The notes under the pieces are model-generated. The model was not told where the DNA came from. It was given only the letters and a program-made list of their open reading frames with translations, and ran no database searches. The position numbers and the translations under genes are program-made. 64,000 nucleotides of DNA, from the NCBI RefSeq assembly GCF_025791835.1, contig NZ_JAOXLP010000002.1:261764-325763 (forward strand), given 5' to 3'. This document shows, piece by piece, positions 34,286 through 43,797 of this stretch (the first letter of the stretch is position 1; each line of letters begins with the position of its first letter). Source of the stretch: Roseomonas xinghualingensis (GTDB lineage: Bacteria; Pseudomonadota; Alphaproteobacteria; Acetobacterales; Acetobacteraceae).

Positions 34286-34582
34286 ATGTCGCGCCGCTGC
34301 AGCATCACAGGCAAGGGCGTTCAGGCCGGCAACAACGTCAGCCACGCCAACAACAAGACCCGCCGCCGGTTCCTGCCGAACCTTCAGCACACCTCGTTCT
34401 TCTCGGACGTCCTCGGCGCTTCCATCCAGCTGCGCCTTTCCACCCGCGGCATCCGCACGGTGGAGCACAATGGCGGCCTGGACTCCTTCCTGCTCGGCAC
34501 GCCGGACCGCGCCCTGACCGTCGAGGCGAAGGTCCTGAAGCGCCGCATCGAGAAGGCCCAGGCGAAGAAGCAGGCGGCGTAA
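34286..34582 (+). CDS. rpmB: 50S ribosomal protein L28
   Basis: L28 is a core protein of the large ribosomal subunit. The 98-residue product begins [29 protein letters not shown] (quoted only to locate the family block, residues 1-20 shown: [20 protein letters not shown]) and ends with a basic [18 protein letters not shown] tail. Length and motifs match alphaproteobacterial L28. The zinc-binding CxxC pairs of some L28 paralogues are absent, so this is the zinc-free type. A 14-bp-stem hairpin follows the gene. Confidence 0.97.
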   Translation: MSRRCSITGKGVQAGNNVSHANNKTRRRFLPNLQHTSFFSDVLGASIQLRLSTRGIRTVEHNGGLDSFLLGTPDRALTVEAKVLKRRIEKAQAKKQAA

Positions 34583-34612
34583 GCCCCTTCCGCCACCAAA
34601 GGCCAGTATTTC

Positions 34613-34645
34613 AAAGGGCGCGAGGAGCCATTCCTCGCGCCCTTT
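34613..34645 (+). terminator. Strong hairpin after rpmB
   Basis: The perfect 14-bp stem AAAGGGCGCGAGGA (34613-34626) with TCCTCGCGCCCTTT (34632-34645) closes a GCCAT loop. The TTT ending the stem is the only T-run. It starts 30 bp after the rpmB stop codon. Confidence 0.8.
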
Positions 34646-34703
34646 GCCTGTTCCGGGCGGCTTGTTAACCCTCCGGCAGCCAGCCCCTGGCAGGTTGCGC
34701 CAC

Positions 34704-35465
34704 ATGGAGATGCTGCCCATCACGCTGGCGGTTGCCGCCGCCCTCACGGCTCTGGCCGCCTGGCACCTGCTGGGCCGCGCCCGCGCCGCCGAGTCCCGTG
34801 CCGCCCAGGCGGAGCTGCGCCTGGGCACCGCCACCCGCTCCCTGGGGCTGCTGGCGAGGGAGCTGGAGGTGCCGGGCCTGTCCCTGCTCGGCCTCGCCGC
34901 CCGCCTGCCGCCCGAGGCCGCCTCCGCCGTCGAGGCGGAAGGCCGCCGCCTGCTCTCCCTTTCCGAGGAGGTGAGCGACCACCTCGCTACCCCCTCCGGC
35001 TCCCGGCGCATCATGGAAAACCGGATTCCCCTCGGCCCGCTGCTGCGCGAGGCGGTGGCGGAGATCGCCCTGCCGCTGGGCCAGGGCGCCCGCCACTGGT
35101 GGATCGCGCCCGAGGCCGAGTCCCTCATCCTTCTCGCCGACCGCCGCGCCCTGCGCCGCGCCCTTTCGCAATCCCTGGCCAGGGCCGCGCGGGAGACGCG
35201 CATGGGCGACCGGATCGCCCTGCGCTTGGTGCGCGCCGCCGAGACGGTGGCGCTGGTGATCGAGGATGAAGGCGCCGGCCTCTCCCATGGTGACCTTGCG
35301 GGTGGGGACGGCACCCGTGGCCTGTCTCTGGGCCTGTCCGCGGCGCGGGAGTTGATGCGTGCCCATGGGGGCGACCTCACTCTGGAAGCGGCGCCCGGAA
35401 TCGGGGCCCGCACCTGGCTGACACTGCCGCGCGGGCGGGTGCTGGAAGGTCAGGCCATGGCCTGA
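34704..35465 (+). CDS. Histidine-kinase-like ATPase domain protein lacking the phospho-histidine
   Basis: This 253-residue protein has an N-terminal membrane segment (residues 5-24), a short coiled helix and a kinase-like core. The DHp-like helix reads LLARELEVPG, where Arg52 replaces the histidine of the usual HE.RTP. The HATPase_c part keeps the G1 box EDEGAG (187-192) and a G2-like GTRGLSLGL, but the N-box has Arg160 where the Mg-binding Asn should be. Both autophosphorylation and normal ATP binding are therefore doubtful. It may be a regulatory pseudo-kinase. The stop overlaps the convergent phytase-like gene by 16 bp. No response-regulator gene is adjacent. Confidence 0.75.
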   Translation: MEMLPITLAVAAALTALAAWHLLGRARAAESRAAQAELRLGTATRSLGLLARELEVPGLSLLGLAARLPPEAASAVEAEGRRLLSLSEEVSDHLATPSGSRRIMENRIPLGPLLREAVAEIALPLGQGARHWWIAPEAESLILLADRRALRRALSQSLARAARETRMGDRIALRLVRAAETVALVIEDEGAGLSHGDLAGGDGTRGLSLGLSAARELMRAHGGDLTLEAAPGIGARTWLTLPRGRVLEGQAMA

Positions 35466-36469
35466 TCCCCCCAGCCCAGCACCATGAGCAGCGTGCGTTG
35501 GAACAGCATGGAATTGTCGTCCGAAACCACCGCCACCAGATCGCGCCCGTTGTGGCGGAAGGTGCTGATGCCTTCCCAGTTGTCGCTCGGCAGGGGCGCC
35601 GCCAGATGTGCCACGCCCTGGCCCTCCAGCAGGTCCGGTGCGGCCGGAAGGGGCGGCAGGCGCATGATCCTGGCCGAGAAGCCCTCGAAGGGCGTGAAGC
35701 GGCGCTCCAGCACCAGGGCGCCTCCATCCGGCAGGGAGCACAGGTCGCTGGGGTCATGCCCTGGGCTGGGACGATAGGCGAAGCGCTGCCAGCCGCGCGG
35801 GCCACCGATCCACGCCATGCGAGACGTGTCGTCGCCCGGCGGCTGCTGCGACTCCGCAATGGCCAGCCAGCGCCCATCCGCAAGCACGCCAAGCGATTCC
35901 AGCCCGCCATTCCCTGGCGCGCGGCGGAGTTCGCGCGGGGCGTCCACCGGCTCCCCCGGCCCGTCCAGGCGCCGGTAGCGCCAGATGCGGTGCAGCCTCT
36001 CGAATCCCACCAGCCAGGAGCCGTCGGGCAGGGACGCGAGGCATTCCGCATCGCTCAGAATGGCGTGGGGCAGGGGGCGGCTGGCGATGTCGCGCAAGGG
36101 CCCGGAGCGCGGCGCCTCCAGCCCCAGGGGCTTGCCATCCGGCGCCAGTACCAGCTTGGCTTGGCACCAGCGCCCGCGATCCGCGAGGGCCGTCAGGGTC
36201 AGGTCGGGCCCGATATGCAGCCCCGAGAGCCCATCCGCCCCCAGGATCCGGGTATTGATCGCCATGCTCCCGAGGGGCCGCAGCGGCGTATCCGCGGAAG
36301 CCTGGGGCAGGACCTCGGTCAGGCTGGTGAAGTTTGGTCTCTGGCAGGCCGTGGCGGCGAAGAGCGTCGCGAGGGCCGCCCGCCGCCGTACCACCAGCCT
36401 CTCGCGGGGACCTGGGGGCGCATCCGCCCCCGGGCGTAGGATGCGGGAGGCGAAGCCTCCCGGGATCAC
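35450..36469 (-). CDS. Esterase-like phytase family protein, probable lipoprotein
   Basis: This 339-residue protein is of the 'esterase-like activity of phytase' family. A leader with [21 protein letters not shown] offers a lipobox ATAC, so the mature protein may be lipid-anchored. The beta-propeller part follows: [58 protein letters not shown] and [13 protein letters not shown]. The start is GTG at 36469, overlapping the cobT stop (GTGA), so it is translationally coupled to cobT. No direct link to cobalamin is known. The family's in vivo substrate is unclear. Confidence 0.82.
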   Translation of the reverse strand: MIPGGFASRILRPGADAPPGPRERLVVRRRAALATLFAATACQRPNFTSLTEVLPQASADTPLRPLGSMAINTRILGADGLSGLHIGPDLTLTALADRGRWCQAKLVLAPDGKPLGLEAPRSGPLRDIASRPLPHAILSDAECLASLPDGSWLVGFERLHRIWRYRRLDGPGEPVDAPRELRRAPGNGGLESLGVLADGRWLAIAESQQPPGDDTSRMAWIGGPRGWQRFAYRPSPGHDPSDLCSLPDGGALVLERRFTPFEGFSARIMRLPPLPAAPDLLEGQGVAHLAAPLPSDNWEGISTFRHNGRDLVAVVSDDNSMLFQRTLLMVLGWGDQAMA

Positions 36470-38343
36470 ACCATCACCGGCGCCCGTTCCGCCGCCGCCC
36501 GCTGCCAGGCCATCGCCGCATCATCGTCGAACAGCTCCGCCAGCTTCTTCATCATCGTGCCGCCGAGTTCCTCCGCATCCACGATGGTGACGGCGCGGTG
36601 GTAGTAGCGGGTGACGTCATGGCCGATGCCGATGGCGATCAGCTCCACGATGTCGCGCCCCTCGATGTCATGGATGACCTTGCGGAGATGCCGTTCCAGG
36701 TAGTTCCCCGGATTCACCGACAGGGTAGAATCATCCACCGGCGCGCCATCCGAGATGACCATCAGGATGCGCCGCTTCTCCGGGCGGGCGAGCAGGCGCT
36801 TATACGCCCATTCCAGCGCCTCCCCGTCGATGTTCTCCTTCAGGAGGCCCTCGCGCAGCATCAGGCCCAGATTCTTGCGCGCCCGGCGCCAGGGGGCGTC
36901 GGCGGACTTGTAGATCACGTGGCGCAGGTCGTTCAGGCGGCCCGGATTGCGCGGCTTGCCATCCTGCACCCAGCGCTCGCGCGATTGCCCGCCCTTCCAG
37001 GCGCGGGTGGTGAAGCCAAGGATCTCCACCTTCACGGCGCAACGTTCCAGCGTACGGGCCAGGATGTCGCAGCACATGGCGGCCACCGTGATCGGCCGGC
37101 CGCGCATGGAGCCGGAATTGTCGATCAGCAGCGTCACGACCGTGTCGCGGAAATCCGCCTCTCGCTCGCGCTTGTAGGTCAGCGAATGGGTAGGGGAGGC
37201 GACGATGCGGGCGAGGCGCGCCACATCGAGCAGCCCTTCCTCCAGGTCGAACTCCCAGGCGCGCTGCTGCTGCGCCAGGAGGCGGCGCTGAAGGCGGTTG
37301 GCGAGCTTGGAAACCACGCCCTGCAAGTGGGAAAGCTGCTGGTCCAGCTGCTGCCGCAGCCGCGCCAGTTCCTCCGGATCGCAGAGGTCGTCGGCCGACA
37401 CCTCCTCGTCGAACTGGCGGGTATAGGCGCGATAGGCGGAGGCGTCGTCCGTGACAGGCACTTCCTTGCGCTGCTGCGGGCCGCCCGGGCGGTCCTCGCC
37501 CTCGGCGGCGGCGCCTTCGTCATCCTCGTCCTCGCCGGCCTCTTCCTCGCCGGCCTCGCCCTGGGTCTGCTCCGGCTGGGCGCCCATCAGGCTCTCGGAT
37601 TCCTGGGGCTTGCTCTCGCCCTCGCCCGACTGGTCCTGGGCGCCGGTGGTCTCGCTGCCCTCGTCCTCCTGGTCCTGGGACTCCTCGGATTCTGCTTCCA
37701 CCTCGGCTTCGGCCAGGTCCAGCGCAGCCAGCAGCTTGCGGGAGGCGCGGCTGAAGGCGTCCTGGTCCTCGGCATGGGTGGCCATCTCGGCCAGGGCCTC
37801 GTCGGCACGGGGGCCGAGCGTGTCGCGCCACAAATCCACCACGCGGCGCGCGGCTTCGGGCACGGGCTCGCCGGTCAACTGCTCGCGCGCCAGCAGGGAC
37901 AGCGCCGCGGTCAGCGGCAGCTGGTCCTTGCGCGTCATGCGGTCGTAGCCCTCGGCCTCCGCCTGCTCGGTGAGGCGGGCGCGGAGATTGGCGGCGACGC
38001 CGGCCATGTGGCGGCCGCCCACGGCCTCCACGCGGGCCTGCTCCAGCGCATCGAACACCTCGCGTGCCTCGCGGCGGCCGGGGGTGCGGGCGGCATGGGT
38101 CGCCTCGTCATGGTAGCGAAGCTTGAGGGCCACGGAATCGGCCGCGCCGCGCAGTTTCGCCATCTCGGTGGGGGGCAGGGCGCGGGTGGGAAGAGGCAGG
38201 CGGGCGCGCTTGCCCGCCAGGCCCGAAGGGCCGGGCTGGAAAGCGACCTGCACATCCGAGGAACGCGCCATGGCGCGTAGCGCGCCGGCGGTGGCGCGCT
38301 TGAACTCCTCCTGCCGGGTGGTGTCCTTGTTGCTGCCGCTCAT
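36466..38343 (-). CDS. cobT: Aerobic cobaltochelatase subunit CobT
   Basis: CobN-CobS-CobT inserts cobalt into hydrogenobyrinic acid a,c-diamide in the oxygen-requiring cobalamin pathway. The 625-residue CobT has an N-terminal helical part. A very acidic linker comes next (about residues 210-290, rich in E, D, S and Q, such as [12 protein letters not shown]). A C-terminal VWA domain follows with the MIDAS motif [11 protein letters not shown] (Asp408). The ATG at 38343 overlaps the stop of the GST gene (ATGA). CobS is encoded upstream beyond the GST gene. CobN is not in the window. Confidence 0.95.
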   Translation of the reverse strand: MSGSNKDTTRQEEFKRATAGALRAMARSSDVQVAFQPGPSGLAGKRARLPLPTRALPPTEMAKLRGAADSVALKLRYHDEATHAARTPGRREAREVFDALEQARVEAVGGRHMAGVAANLRARLTEQAEAEGYDRMTRKDQLPLTAALSLLAREQLTGEPVPEAARRVVDLWRDTLGPRADEALAEMATHAEDQDAFSRASRKLLAALDLAEAEVEAESEESQDQEDEGSETTGAQDQSGEGESKPQESESLMGAQPEQTQGEAGEEEAGEDEDDEGAAAEGEDRPGGPQQRKEVPVTDDASAYRAYTRQFDEEVSADDLCDPEELARLRQQLDQQLSHLQGVVSKLANRLQRRLLAQQQRAWEFDLEEGLLDVARLARIVASPTHSLTYKREREADFRDTVVTLLIDNSGSMRGRPITVAAMCCDILARTLERCAVKVEILGFTTRAWKGGQSRERWVQDGKPRNPGRLNDLRHVIYKSADAPWRRARKNLGLMLREGLLKENIDGEALEWAYKRLLARPEKRRILMVISDGAPVDDSTLSVNPGNYLERHLRKVIHDIEGRDIVELIAIGIGHDVTRYYHRAVTIVDAEELGGTMMKKLAELFDDDAAMAWQRAAAERAPVMV

Positions 38344-38978
38344 GCCGGCGCGGCTCCCTTGCGAATAGCGGCCTGCCGGGCGGGGCGGGCCTCGATGGCG
38401 GTAAGGTAACGGGCGAGATTCGGGCCAGGCTGGAGCATGCCCCATTGCGCGGCATAGGCCAGCAGCCCGCCGACCGTGATGTCGGCCGCGGTGAATTGCG
38501 CGCCCAGGAGCCAGGGGCCGGCGGAGAGTGCCGTCTCCACGCGCTCCACGGCTTCGGGGAAGGAGGGCCAGCCCAGGGCGGTGGAGGGGGCCTCCTTCGC
38601 CCGGGGGAAGGCCATGTCGGACAGGGCAGGCTCGATCACGCCCGGTCCATAAGTCATCCAGAAGGCATAGGCGGCGCGGCCGGGCGTGCCGACAGGCGGC
38701 GCTAGATTCGATTCGTGCAGCGTATCCGCGACATAGGCGCAGATGGCGGCGGATTCCGTCACCACCACGCCCTTCCAGTCGCCCGCGGGGCCGTGATCCA
38801 CCAGGGCGGGAAGCTTCCCGGCCGGGTTCAGGGCCAGGTATCCGGCGCTCTTATGGGTGCCTGCGGCGGCGTCGTGCCAGTAAAGGCCGTAATCGGCGCC
38901 GGCTTCCTCCAGCAGCCAAAGGCTGACGGTGGAGCGGGTCTTCGGCGCGTGGTGCAGCAGGAAACGTGGCTCTGCCAT
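38340..38978 (-). CDS. Glutathione S-transferase family protein
   Basis: This 212-residue cytosolic GST has an N-terminal thioredoxin fold: [20 protein letters not shown] with a Ser/Thr-rich active-site region, [14 protein letters not shown] with the cis-Pro, and [14 protein letters not shown] with the Glu-Ser that binds glutathione. The helical C-terminal domain has [19 protein letters not shown]. It lies between cobS and cobT and overlaps the cobT start by four bases, so it is expressed with the chelatase genes. A direct chelatase role is not established. The ATG at 38978 fits the fold start. Confidence 0.9.
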   Translation of the reverse strand: MAEPRFLLHHAPKTRSTVSLWLLEEAGADYGLYWHDAAAGTHKSAGYLALNPAGKLPALVDHGPAGDWKGVVVTESAAICAYVADTLHESNLAPPVGTPGRAAYAFWMTYGPGVIEPALSDMAFPRAKEAPSTALGWPSFPEAVERVETALSAGPWLLGAQFTAADITVGGLLAYAAQWGMLQPGPNLARYLTAIEARPARQAAIRKGAAPA

Positions 38979-39183
38979 GCTCAGCGATCCTCGACCGCGG
39001 GCATCAGCTCGGGAGAGCGCTGAGGGCGGCACAAAGAAGAAAGGCGGCGCTCAGCCCCGTATGCCCGGTGGTGAACGCCGCCCCGATATTCAGGCCCCGG
39101 CGTCACGGCCAGCCCGCATCCCGAGACACCCCGCATCGCCGGGGCGTTCCGTGAATGGCCGAGCCGCAACGCCACGCGGCGGA

Positions 39184-40182
39184 TTACCGCTTCACATAGA
39201 GACCCGTCGGGATCTCCTCGTTGAAGCAGCGCTGGTAGTACTCGGCCACCGTGGAACGCTCCGCCTCGTCGCACTTGTTGAGGAAGGAAAGGCGGAAGGC
39301 GAAGCCGACATCGCCGAAGATCTTGGCGTTCTCAGCCCAGGTGATGACCGTGCGCGGGGACATGACCGTGGAGATGTCGCCGGCGATGAAGCCCGCGCGG
39401 GTCAGGTCGGCCAGCGCCACCATCGCCTCGATCTGCTTGCGGCCCTTGGCGTCGTTCTCCGCCACGCCCAGCTTGGCGGCCACGATGGCGGTTTCCTGCG
39501 CATGCGGCAGGTAGTTCAGGGTCGCCACGATGTTCCAGCGGTCCATCTGGCCCTGATTGATCTGCTGGGTGCCGTGATACAGGCCGGTCGTGTCACCCAG
39601 GCCCACCGTGTTGGCGGTGGCGAAGATGCGGAAGGCCGGATGCGGGCGGATCACCTTGTTCTGGTCGAGCAGGGTCAGCTTGCCCTCGACCTCCAGCACG
39701 CGCTGGATGACGAACATCACGTCCGGGCGGCCGGCGTCATACTCGTCGAAGACCATGGCGCAGGGGCGCTGCAGGGCCCAGGGAAGGATGCCTTCCTTGA
39801 ACTCCGTCACCTGCTTGCCATCCTTCAGGACGATGGCGTCCTTGCCGACCAGGTCGATGCGGCTGATGTGGCTGTCCAGGTTCACGCGCAGGCAGGGCCA
39901 GTTCAGGCGCGCGGCCACCTGTTCGATATGCGTGGACTTGCCGGTGCCGTGATAGCCCTGGACCATCACGCGCCGGTTGAAGGCGAAGCCGGCGAGGATC
40001 GCGAGCGTGGTGTCGCGGTCGAACTTATAGGTGTCGTCCACCTCCGGCACATGCTCGGTCCGGATGGAATAGCCCGGAACGGTAAGATCGCTGTCGATGC
40101 CAAAGACCTCGCGGACCGAGATCTGCCTGTCCGGCATGTCGATCATGGGGCGGCTCTCGGCGATGCTGGCGACCTTGTTCAT
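39184..40182 (-). CDS. cobS: Aerobic cobaltochelatase subunit CobS (AAA+ ATPase)
   Basis: CobS forms a hexameric AAA+ ring with CobT that drives cobalt insertion by CobN. The 332-residue product has an N-terminal block ([20 protein letters not shown]), Walker [10 protein letters not shown] (76-84), Walker [15 protein letters not shown] and sensor 1 [26 protein letters not shown] follows, and the C-terminus reads [18 protein letters not shown]. The ATG at 40182 is used. A J-domain gene lies 49 bp upstream on the same strand. The 205-bp gap 38979-39183 down to the GST gene holds no convincing gene, only a weak CCCCG/CGGGG hairpin near its right end. Confidence 0.96.
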   Translation of the reverse strand: MNKVASIAESRPMIDMPDRQISVREVFGIDSDLTVPGYSIRTEHVPEVDDTYKFDRDTTLAILAGFAFNRRVMVQGYHGTGKSTHIEQVAARLNWPCLRVNLDSHISRIDLVGKDAIVLKDGKQVTEFKEGILPWALQRPCAMVFDEYDAGRPDVMFVIQRVLEVEGKLTLLDQNKVIRPHPAFRIFATANTVGLGDTTGLYHGTQQINQGQMDRWNIVATLNYLPHAQETAIVAAKLGVAENDAKGRKQIEAMVALADLTRAGFIAGDISTVMSPRTVITWAENAKIFGDVGFAFRLSFLNKCDEAERSTVAEYYQRCFNEEIPTGLYVKR

Positions 40183-40231
40183 GGGTGAATCCGGTTCCGT
40201 GAGAAGGTGGTAAGCGGCGTGCCTTTCGGGG

Positions 40232-40822
40232 TCAGGCCGCCTGACTCGGCTGCGGGGCAAGCGTCGCGAGGCGCTTGCGGATCAGGCTGTAGGCTCGGTT
40301 GATATCTTTCAACCGTTCCTCCGACGATTTATCGCCACCATTGGCATCCGGATGGTAACGCTTCGCGAGGTCCTTGTACCGCGCGCGCAGCCCATCCTCA
40401 TCGAGCGGCCATCCAAGGCCCAGAACGTCAAGCGCGGCACGAAGCTCCGGCGGAGCCTCCTTCGCGGTCTTCTTCGGCGTCGGCTTGGTGTCGGCGAAGA
40501 GGCCAAGCGGATCGCGTAGGGCCTCGGGCCCTAGATGGGCCTGGGCACCCAGCCGGCCAAGGGGCCAGGTGGGCCGTTGCCAGCCGGAATCCGAGCGCAG
40601 GTTCTGCTCAATCTCCTCCGGGCTCATGCCGCGGTAGAAATCCCAGGCCTGATTGTAGGCCCGGACATGTTCCAGGCAGAAATGATAATAGTCCCTCAGG
40701 CGCGAGCGGTCGCGCGGGGCGCGGAACTCGCCCGGGGCCTCGCAGCCGGGGGCATCGCAGGGCCGCATGGAGCTGCTGGGGGAGGCTGTGGATCGGAGGG
40801 GCGTCGTGCCGCGTCGGGCCAT
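40232..40822 (-). CDS. J-domain (DnaJ-like) co-chaperone
   Basis: This 196-residue protein has a C-terminal J domain (about 130-190) with the HPD motif in [12 protein letters not shown], which stimulates Hsp70 ATPase. The N-terminal part has [12 protein letters not shown] and [14 protein letters not shown]; the spaced cysteines could bind a metal. This architecture is common in alphaproteobacteria directly upstream of cobS, so a role in folding or assembling chelatase parts is possible but unproven. It is divergent from bolA by 90 bp. Confidence 0.9.
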   Translation of the reverse strand: MARRGTTPLRSTASPSSSMRPCDAPGCEAPGEFRAPRDRSRLRDYYHFCLEHVRAYNQAWDFYRGMSPEEIEQNLRSDSGWQRPTWPLGRLGAQAHLGPEALRDPLGLFADTKPTPKKTAKEAPPELRAALDVLGLGWPLDEDGLRARYKDLAKRYHPDANGGDKSSEERLKDINRAYSLIRKRLATLAPQPSQAA

Positions 40823-40912
40823 GGTGGGGACCTTATGAGCGCAGCCGCCTTTGCGGGCAAGGTACGAAACGTCCCTTCACACCCGCCCGCAACACATGGA
40901 AAAGCCTCTTGA

Positions 40913-41200
40913 ATGAGCACCACCAGCCCATCTCCCCGCGCCGAGCGCCTTCGTGCCACCCTGCTGCATGCCTTTCCGGGGGCGGAGGTCGCGGTACGCG
41001 ATGACAGCCACCAGCATGCCGGCCATGCCGGGGCGCGGCCGGGCGGCGAGACGCATTTCTCCGTGCGGGTCGTTGCGCCTGGATTCGCCGGAATGACACG
41101 GCTGGCGCGCTCCCGTGCCGTGCATGCCGCATTGGAGGCGGAGTTCGGCGGCGGGATGCATGCCCTGTCCCTGGAGTTGCGGGCGCCGGGAGAGGCCTGA
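40913..41200 (+). CDS. BolA family protein
   Basis: This 95-residue protein has the BolA fold: RLRATLLHAFPGAEVAVRDDSHQHAGH with the conserved His region, THFSVRVVAPGFAGMTRLARSRAV, and GGMHALSLELRAP. BolA proteins pair with monothiol glutaredoxins around Fe-S clusters; some also act on transcription. Three to four His residues around 33-39 could be Fe-S ligands. It is divergent from the J-domain gene and converges on the DUF2889 gene with a gap of 18 bp. Confidence 0.9.
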   Translation: MSTTSPSPRAERLRATLLHAFPGAEVAVRDDSHQHAGHAGARPGGETHFSVRVVAPGFAGMTRLARSRAVHAALEAEFGGGMHALSLELRAPGEA

Positions 41201-41218
41201 GGCGCCCGCGGGCTTCTC

Positions 41219-41773
41219 TCAGCCCGTCTCCACTGTCTTGAAGCGCCGCGTCACCACCGGGCTGTCCGGCGCATAGGCGTAGCAGCTGCCCAGAAGCCGG
41301 TCCTTCGCCGCCTCGGCGGCCGAGGGATCGGTCAGTTCCTTCTTCCGGCGCACCGGATAGATTGTCTGGAAGGCCACGGTGGCCATCTGGGCCAGCATCT
41401 CCCGCAGATGGGTGCAGCCATGCGCACCGCCCACCCGCTCCTTCACCACCCTGGTGAAGCCGGGGCCGATCCGCACCCCGGCCAGCGCCGCGAAATTCGG
41501 CGCGGCCTCGGGGCAGATGGAATAGGGGGAGAAGTCGGTGGCCGCCTCGCAGGAGAGGATCAGCAGATCCTCATCCACCGTGAGCCGGATCCACATGCCA
41601 TGCAGCGCCTCGCCGGGCTGGATGGTACCGCGATCCATCATGTCGAAGGCGTAGCTCTTCGTATCGACGAGATGCCCCTCGATATCGAAATGCCCGTCGG
41701 AGCGGCGATAGCCGTTCATGATGATCTCGCGCCGGTGAAGGGGTTCCCGGGCGGCAGGGGATGAAAGCGGCAT
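41219..41773 (-). CDS. DUF2889 domain protein
   Basis: This 184-residue protein matches DUF2889: REIIMNGYRRSDGHFDIEGHL, VDTKSYAFD, LHGMWIRLTVDEDLLI, GCTHLREMLAQMATVAFQT, and a C-terminal Cys-containing LLGSCYAYAP. The family has no known activity; many members occur beside degradation genes. The conserved Cys-His pairs (CTHL, GSCYAY) may matter. The ATG at 41773 is used. Its start lies 46 bp before the stop of aroKB on the opposite side of transcription (same strand, upstream gene is aroKB), so it could be read from the aroKB transcript. Confidence 0.85.
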   Translation of the reverse strand: MPLSSPAAREPLHRREIIMNGYRRSDGHFDIEGHLVDTKSYAFDMMDRGTIQPGEALHGMWIRLTVDEDLLILSCEAATDFSPYSICPEAAPNFAALAGVRIGPGFTRVVKERVGGAHGCTHLREMLAQMATVAFQTIYPVRRKKELTDPSAAEAAKDRLLGSCYAYAPDSPVVTRRFKTVETG

Positions 41774-41819
41774 GGTGCGGCGCAGGATAGGGAGAGGGGA
41801 GGCTGGTTGCCAGGGGCGA

Positions 41820-43538
41820 TCAATCCGCCCCTTCATCCCGCAGCAGCGCCTCCACCGCCCCGGGCGGCACATCGCCCGTGGTGAAGACCTCGCCCGCGCC
41901 CCGCATCAGCACGAAGCGCAGGGCGCCATCCCGCACCTTCTTGTCCTTGCGCATCCGGCCGATCAGCGCCTCCGCCGAGAAGCCACGCGGAAGGTCCTTC
42001 AGCCGGGCGGGCAGGCCCACCGAGGCCAGGTGCTCCATCACCCGCCCCGGCCATTCCTGCGAGCAATGCCCGAGCCGCGCGGAAAGCGCCGCCGCCAGCC
42101 CGAGTCCCACCGCCACCGCCTCTCCATGCAGCAGCGTGCCGTCATAGCCGCACTCGGCCTCGAGCGCGTGGGCGAAGGTATGGCCCAGATTCAGCAGGGC
42201 ACGGCCACCCTCCTTCGCCTCCTCCCGCTCATCGGCCACCACCACCGCGGCCTTCAGACGGCAGGATTCCAGCACGGCATGGCGCAGCGCGCCTGGGTCG
42301 CCCTTCATGGCGGCCGCGCCATGGGCCTCGCACCAGTTCCAGAGCGGGCCCTGGAGAAGCCCGTGCTTCGCCACTTCGCCCCATCCGGCCCGAAGCTCGC
42401 GCGGGGGCAGGGTGGAGAGGGTGTCGGTATCCGCCAGGACGATGCGGGGCTGGTGGAAGGCGCCGGCCAGGTTCTTGCCCGCGCGCAGGTTCACGCCCGT
42501 CTTGCCGCCGACCGAACTGTCCACCTGGGCCAGCAGGGTGGTCGGGACCTGGACGAAGGGCAGGCCGCGCAGGGCCACGGCGGCCGCGAAGCCAGCCAGA
42601 TCCCCCACCACGCCACCGCCGAGCGCGATCACCGCCGTGCCGCGATCGGCTCCGGCCGCCAGGATGCGCTCCAGCACATCCTCCAGCACATGCATGCGCT
42701 TGGAGCCTTCGCCGGGCGGCACCGCCACCTCGGCGCGGATGGTGAAGCCGGCTTCCTCAAGCCCGGCCCGCAGGGTGGGCAGGTGCAGGGCGGCCACGGC
42801 GGCGTCGGAGACGATGACGACATTGCGCGAGGGCAGGTGCGGCGCCAGCAGCCCCCCGGCGCGGGCCAGCAGCCCGGTGCCCACCACCACGTCATAGGCA
42901 TTGGCGGAAAGCGCCACCGGCAGCCGCGCCGGTTTCCGCCAGGATGCAATGGCCTCTTCGGCGCGCAAGGTCGTCTCCTCCGGCGTATCGTCGCCGCAAT
43001 CCAGCCAGAGGTCGGCTTCGGCATAGAAGGGGGTGCGGGCGGCCATCAGGCCGCGCAGAACCTCATCCGGATCCCGCCCGATGAAGAGGGGGCGGTTGCT
43101 GCGCCCGGCGATGCGGCGCTTGAGCACCGGGATGTCGGCGCGGATCCAGAGGGTGATGGCCCCCGATTCCCGCAGCGCCTGGCGGGTACGGGAATCGACG
43201 AAGGCGCCGCCGCCCGTAGCCAGCACCACCGGCGGCCCGGCCGCGATGCGGGAGATGACCCGGCGCTCGCCATCCCGGAAATGCGCCTCGCCATAGCGGG
43301 CGAAGATCTCGGCGACGGTCAGCCCGGCCGCGTTCTCGATTTCCGCATCGGCATCGAGGAAAGGCAGGCCAAGCCGCAGCGCCAGGCGGCGCCCGATGGC
43401 GGATTTCCCCGCGCCGGGCATGCCGACGAGCACGATGCTCCGGTCCGGCACGAAGGCCGGGCTGGGGGAGGGAGGCCCGGCGGGAGCCTCATCAAGGCCC
43501 GGCTGGGAAACGAGGGGATCGGCGAGGTTGCGTGACAC
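41820..43538 (-). CDS. aroKB: Fused shikimate kinase / 3-dehydroquinate synthase
   Basis: The product carries two shikimate-pathway enzymes in one chain of about 572 residues. The N-terminal shikimate kinase (30-190) has Walker A GMPGAGKSA (39-47), FLDADAEIE, and ATGGGAFVD. The C-terminal 3-dehydroquinate synthase (about 205-565) has GGGVVGDLAGFAAAVALRG, VPTTLLAQVDSSVGGKTGVN (20 residues), NLGHTFAHALE and the metal-site His in LLHGEAVA. There is no stop or frameshift at the junction, so the fusion is real in this sequence. The start is uncertain: GTG at 43538 is favoured, and an in-frame ATG at 43604 would run into the divergent small gene's upstream region. Fusing non-consecutive pathway steps is notable. 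Confidence 0.93.
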   Translation of the reverse strand: MSRNLADPLVSQPGLDEAPAGPPSPSPAFVPDRSIVLVGMPGAGKSAIGRRLALRLGLPFLDADAEIENAAGLTVAEIFARYGEAHFRDGERRVISRIAAGPPVVLATGGGAFVDSRTRQALRESGAITLWIRADIPVLKRRIAGRSNRPLFIGRDPDEVLRGLMAARTPFYAEADLWLDCGDDTPEETTLRAEEAIASWRKPARLPVALSANAYDVVVGTGLLARAGGLLAPHLPSRNVVIVSDAAVAALHLPTLRAGLEEAGFTIRAEVAVPPGEGSKRMHVLEDVLERILAAGADRGTAVIALGGGVVGDLAGFAAAVALRGLPFVQVPTTLLAQVDSSVGGKTGVNLRAGKNLAGAFHQPRIVLADTDTLSTLPPRELRAGWGEVAKHGLLQGPLWNWCEAHGAAAMKGDPGALRHAVLESCRLKAAVVVADEREEAKEGGRALLNLGHTFAHALEAECGYDGTLLHGEAVAVGLGLAAALSARLGHCSQEWPGRVMEHLASVGLPARLKDLPRGFSAEALIGRMRKDKKVRDGALRFVLMRGAGEVFTTGDVPPGAVEALLRDEGAD

Positions 43539-43637
43539 GGCGTGCGACGCTAGCACAGCCTGGCCGCCGCGTCGTCCCGGCGGGCCGTCCACCAGGCCGG
43601 CCATGGCCGTCAAGCCGTTTTGGGAAGCCGATCCCGC

Positions 43638-43784
43638 ATGTTCCGACGCCCCCTCCTGCTGCTCGTCATGCTCCTCATCGTTGCTGCGGTGGGAACGCTG
43701 CTGGCCGTGGGCGCCTTCCCCCCGGCCGTGAACCAGCAGCCGGTGGAGCGTGTGTTGCCGAACGAGCGCTTCGGCACCCGCTGA
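43638..43784 (+). CDS. Small single-pass membrane protein ahead of xerD
   Basis: A 48-residue open frame starts at ATG 43638: MFRRPLLLLVMLLIVAAVGT, then a short hydrophobic remainder, FPPAVNQQPVERVLPNERFG and a stop at 43784. The first 27 residues form one membrane helix and the tail is polar with PVExVLPNxRF. From memory, similar small proteins with this tail sit before xerD in related bacteria, but this needs a search. It lies 14 bp before the xerD start, so it is probably co-transcribed with it. Function unknown. Confidence 0.7.
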   Translation: MFRRPLLLLVMLLIVAAVGTLLAVGAFPPAVNQQPVERVLPNERFGTR

Positions 43785-43797
43785 CCCAAGCCCCGGC

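Noticed and set aside
38979..39183. Small gene in the 205-bp gap between the GST gene and cobS
   Set aside because: No frame has a ribosome site, plausible start and protein-like composition; only a weak hairpin is visible.
41772..43535. 587-residue plus-strand open frame
   Set aside because: It is an antisense shadow of aroKB, without start signals or domains.
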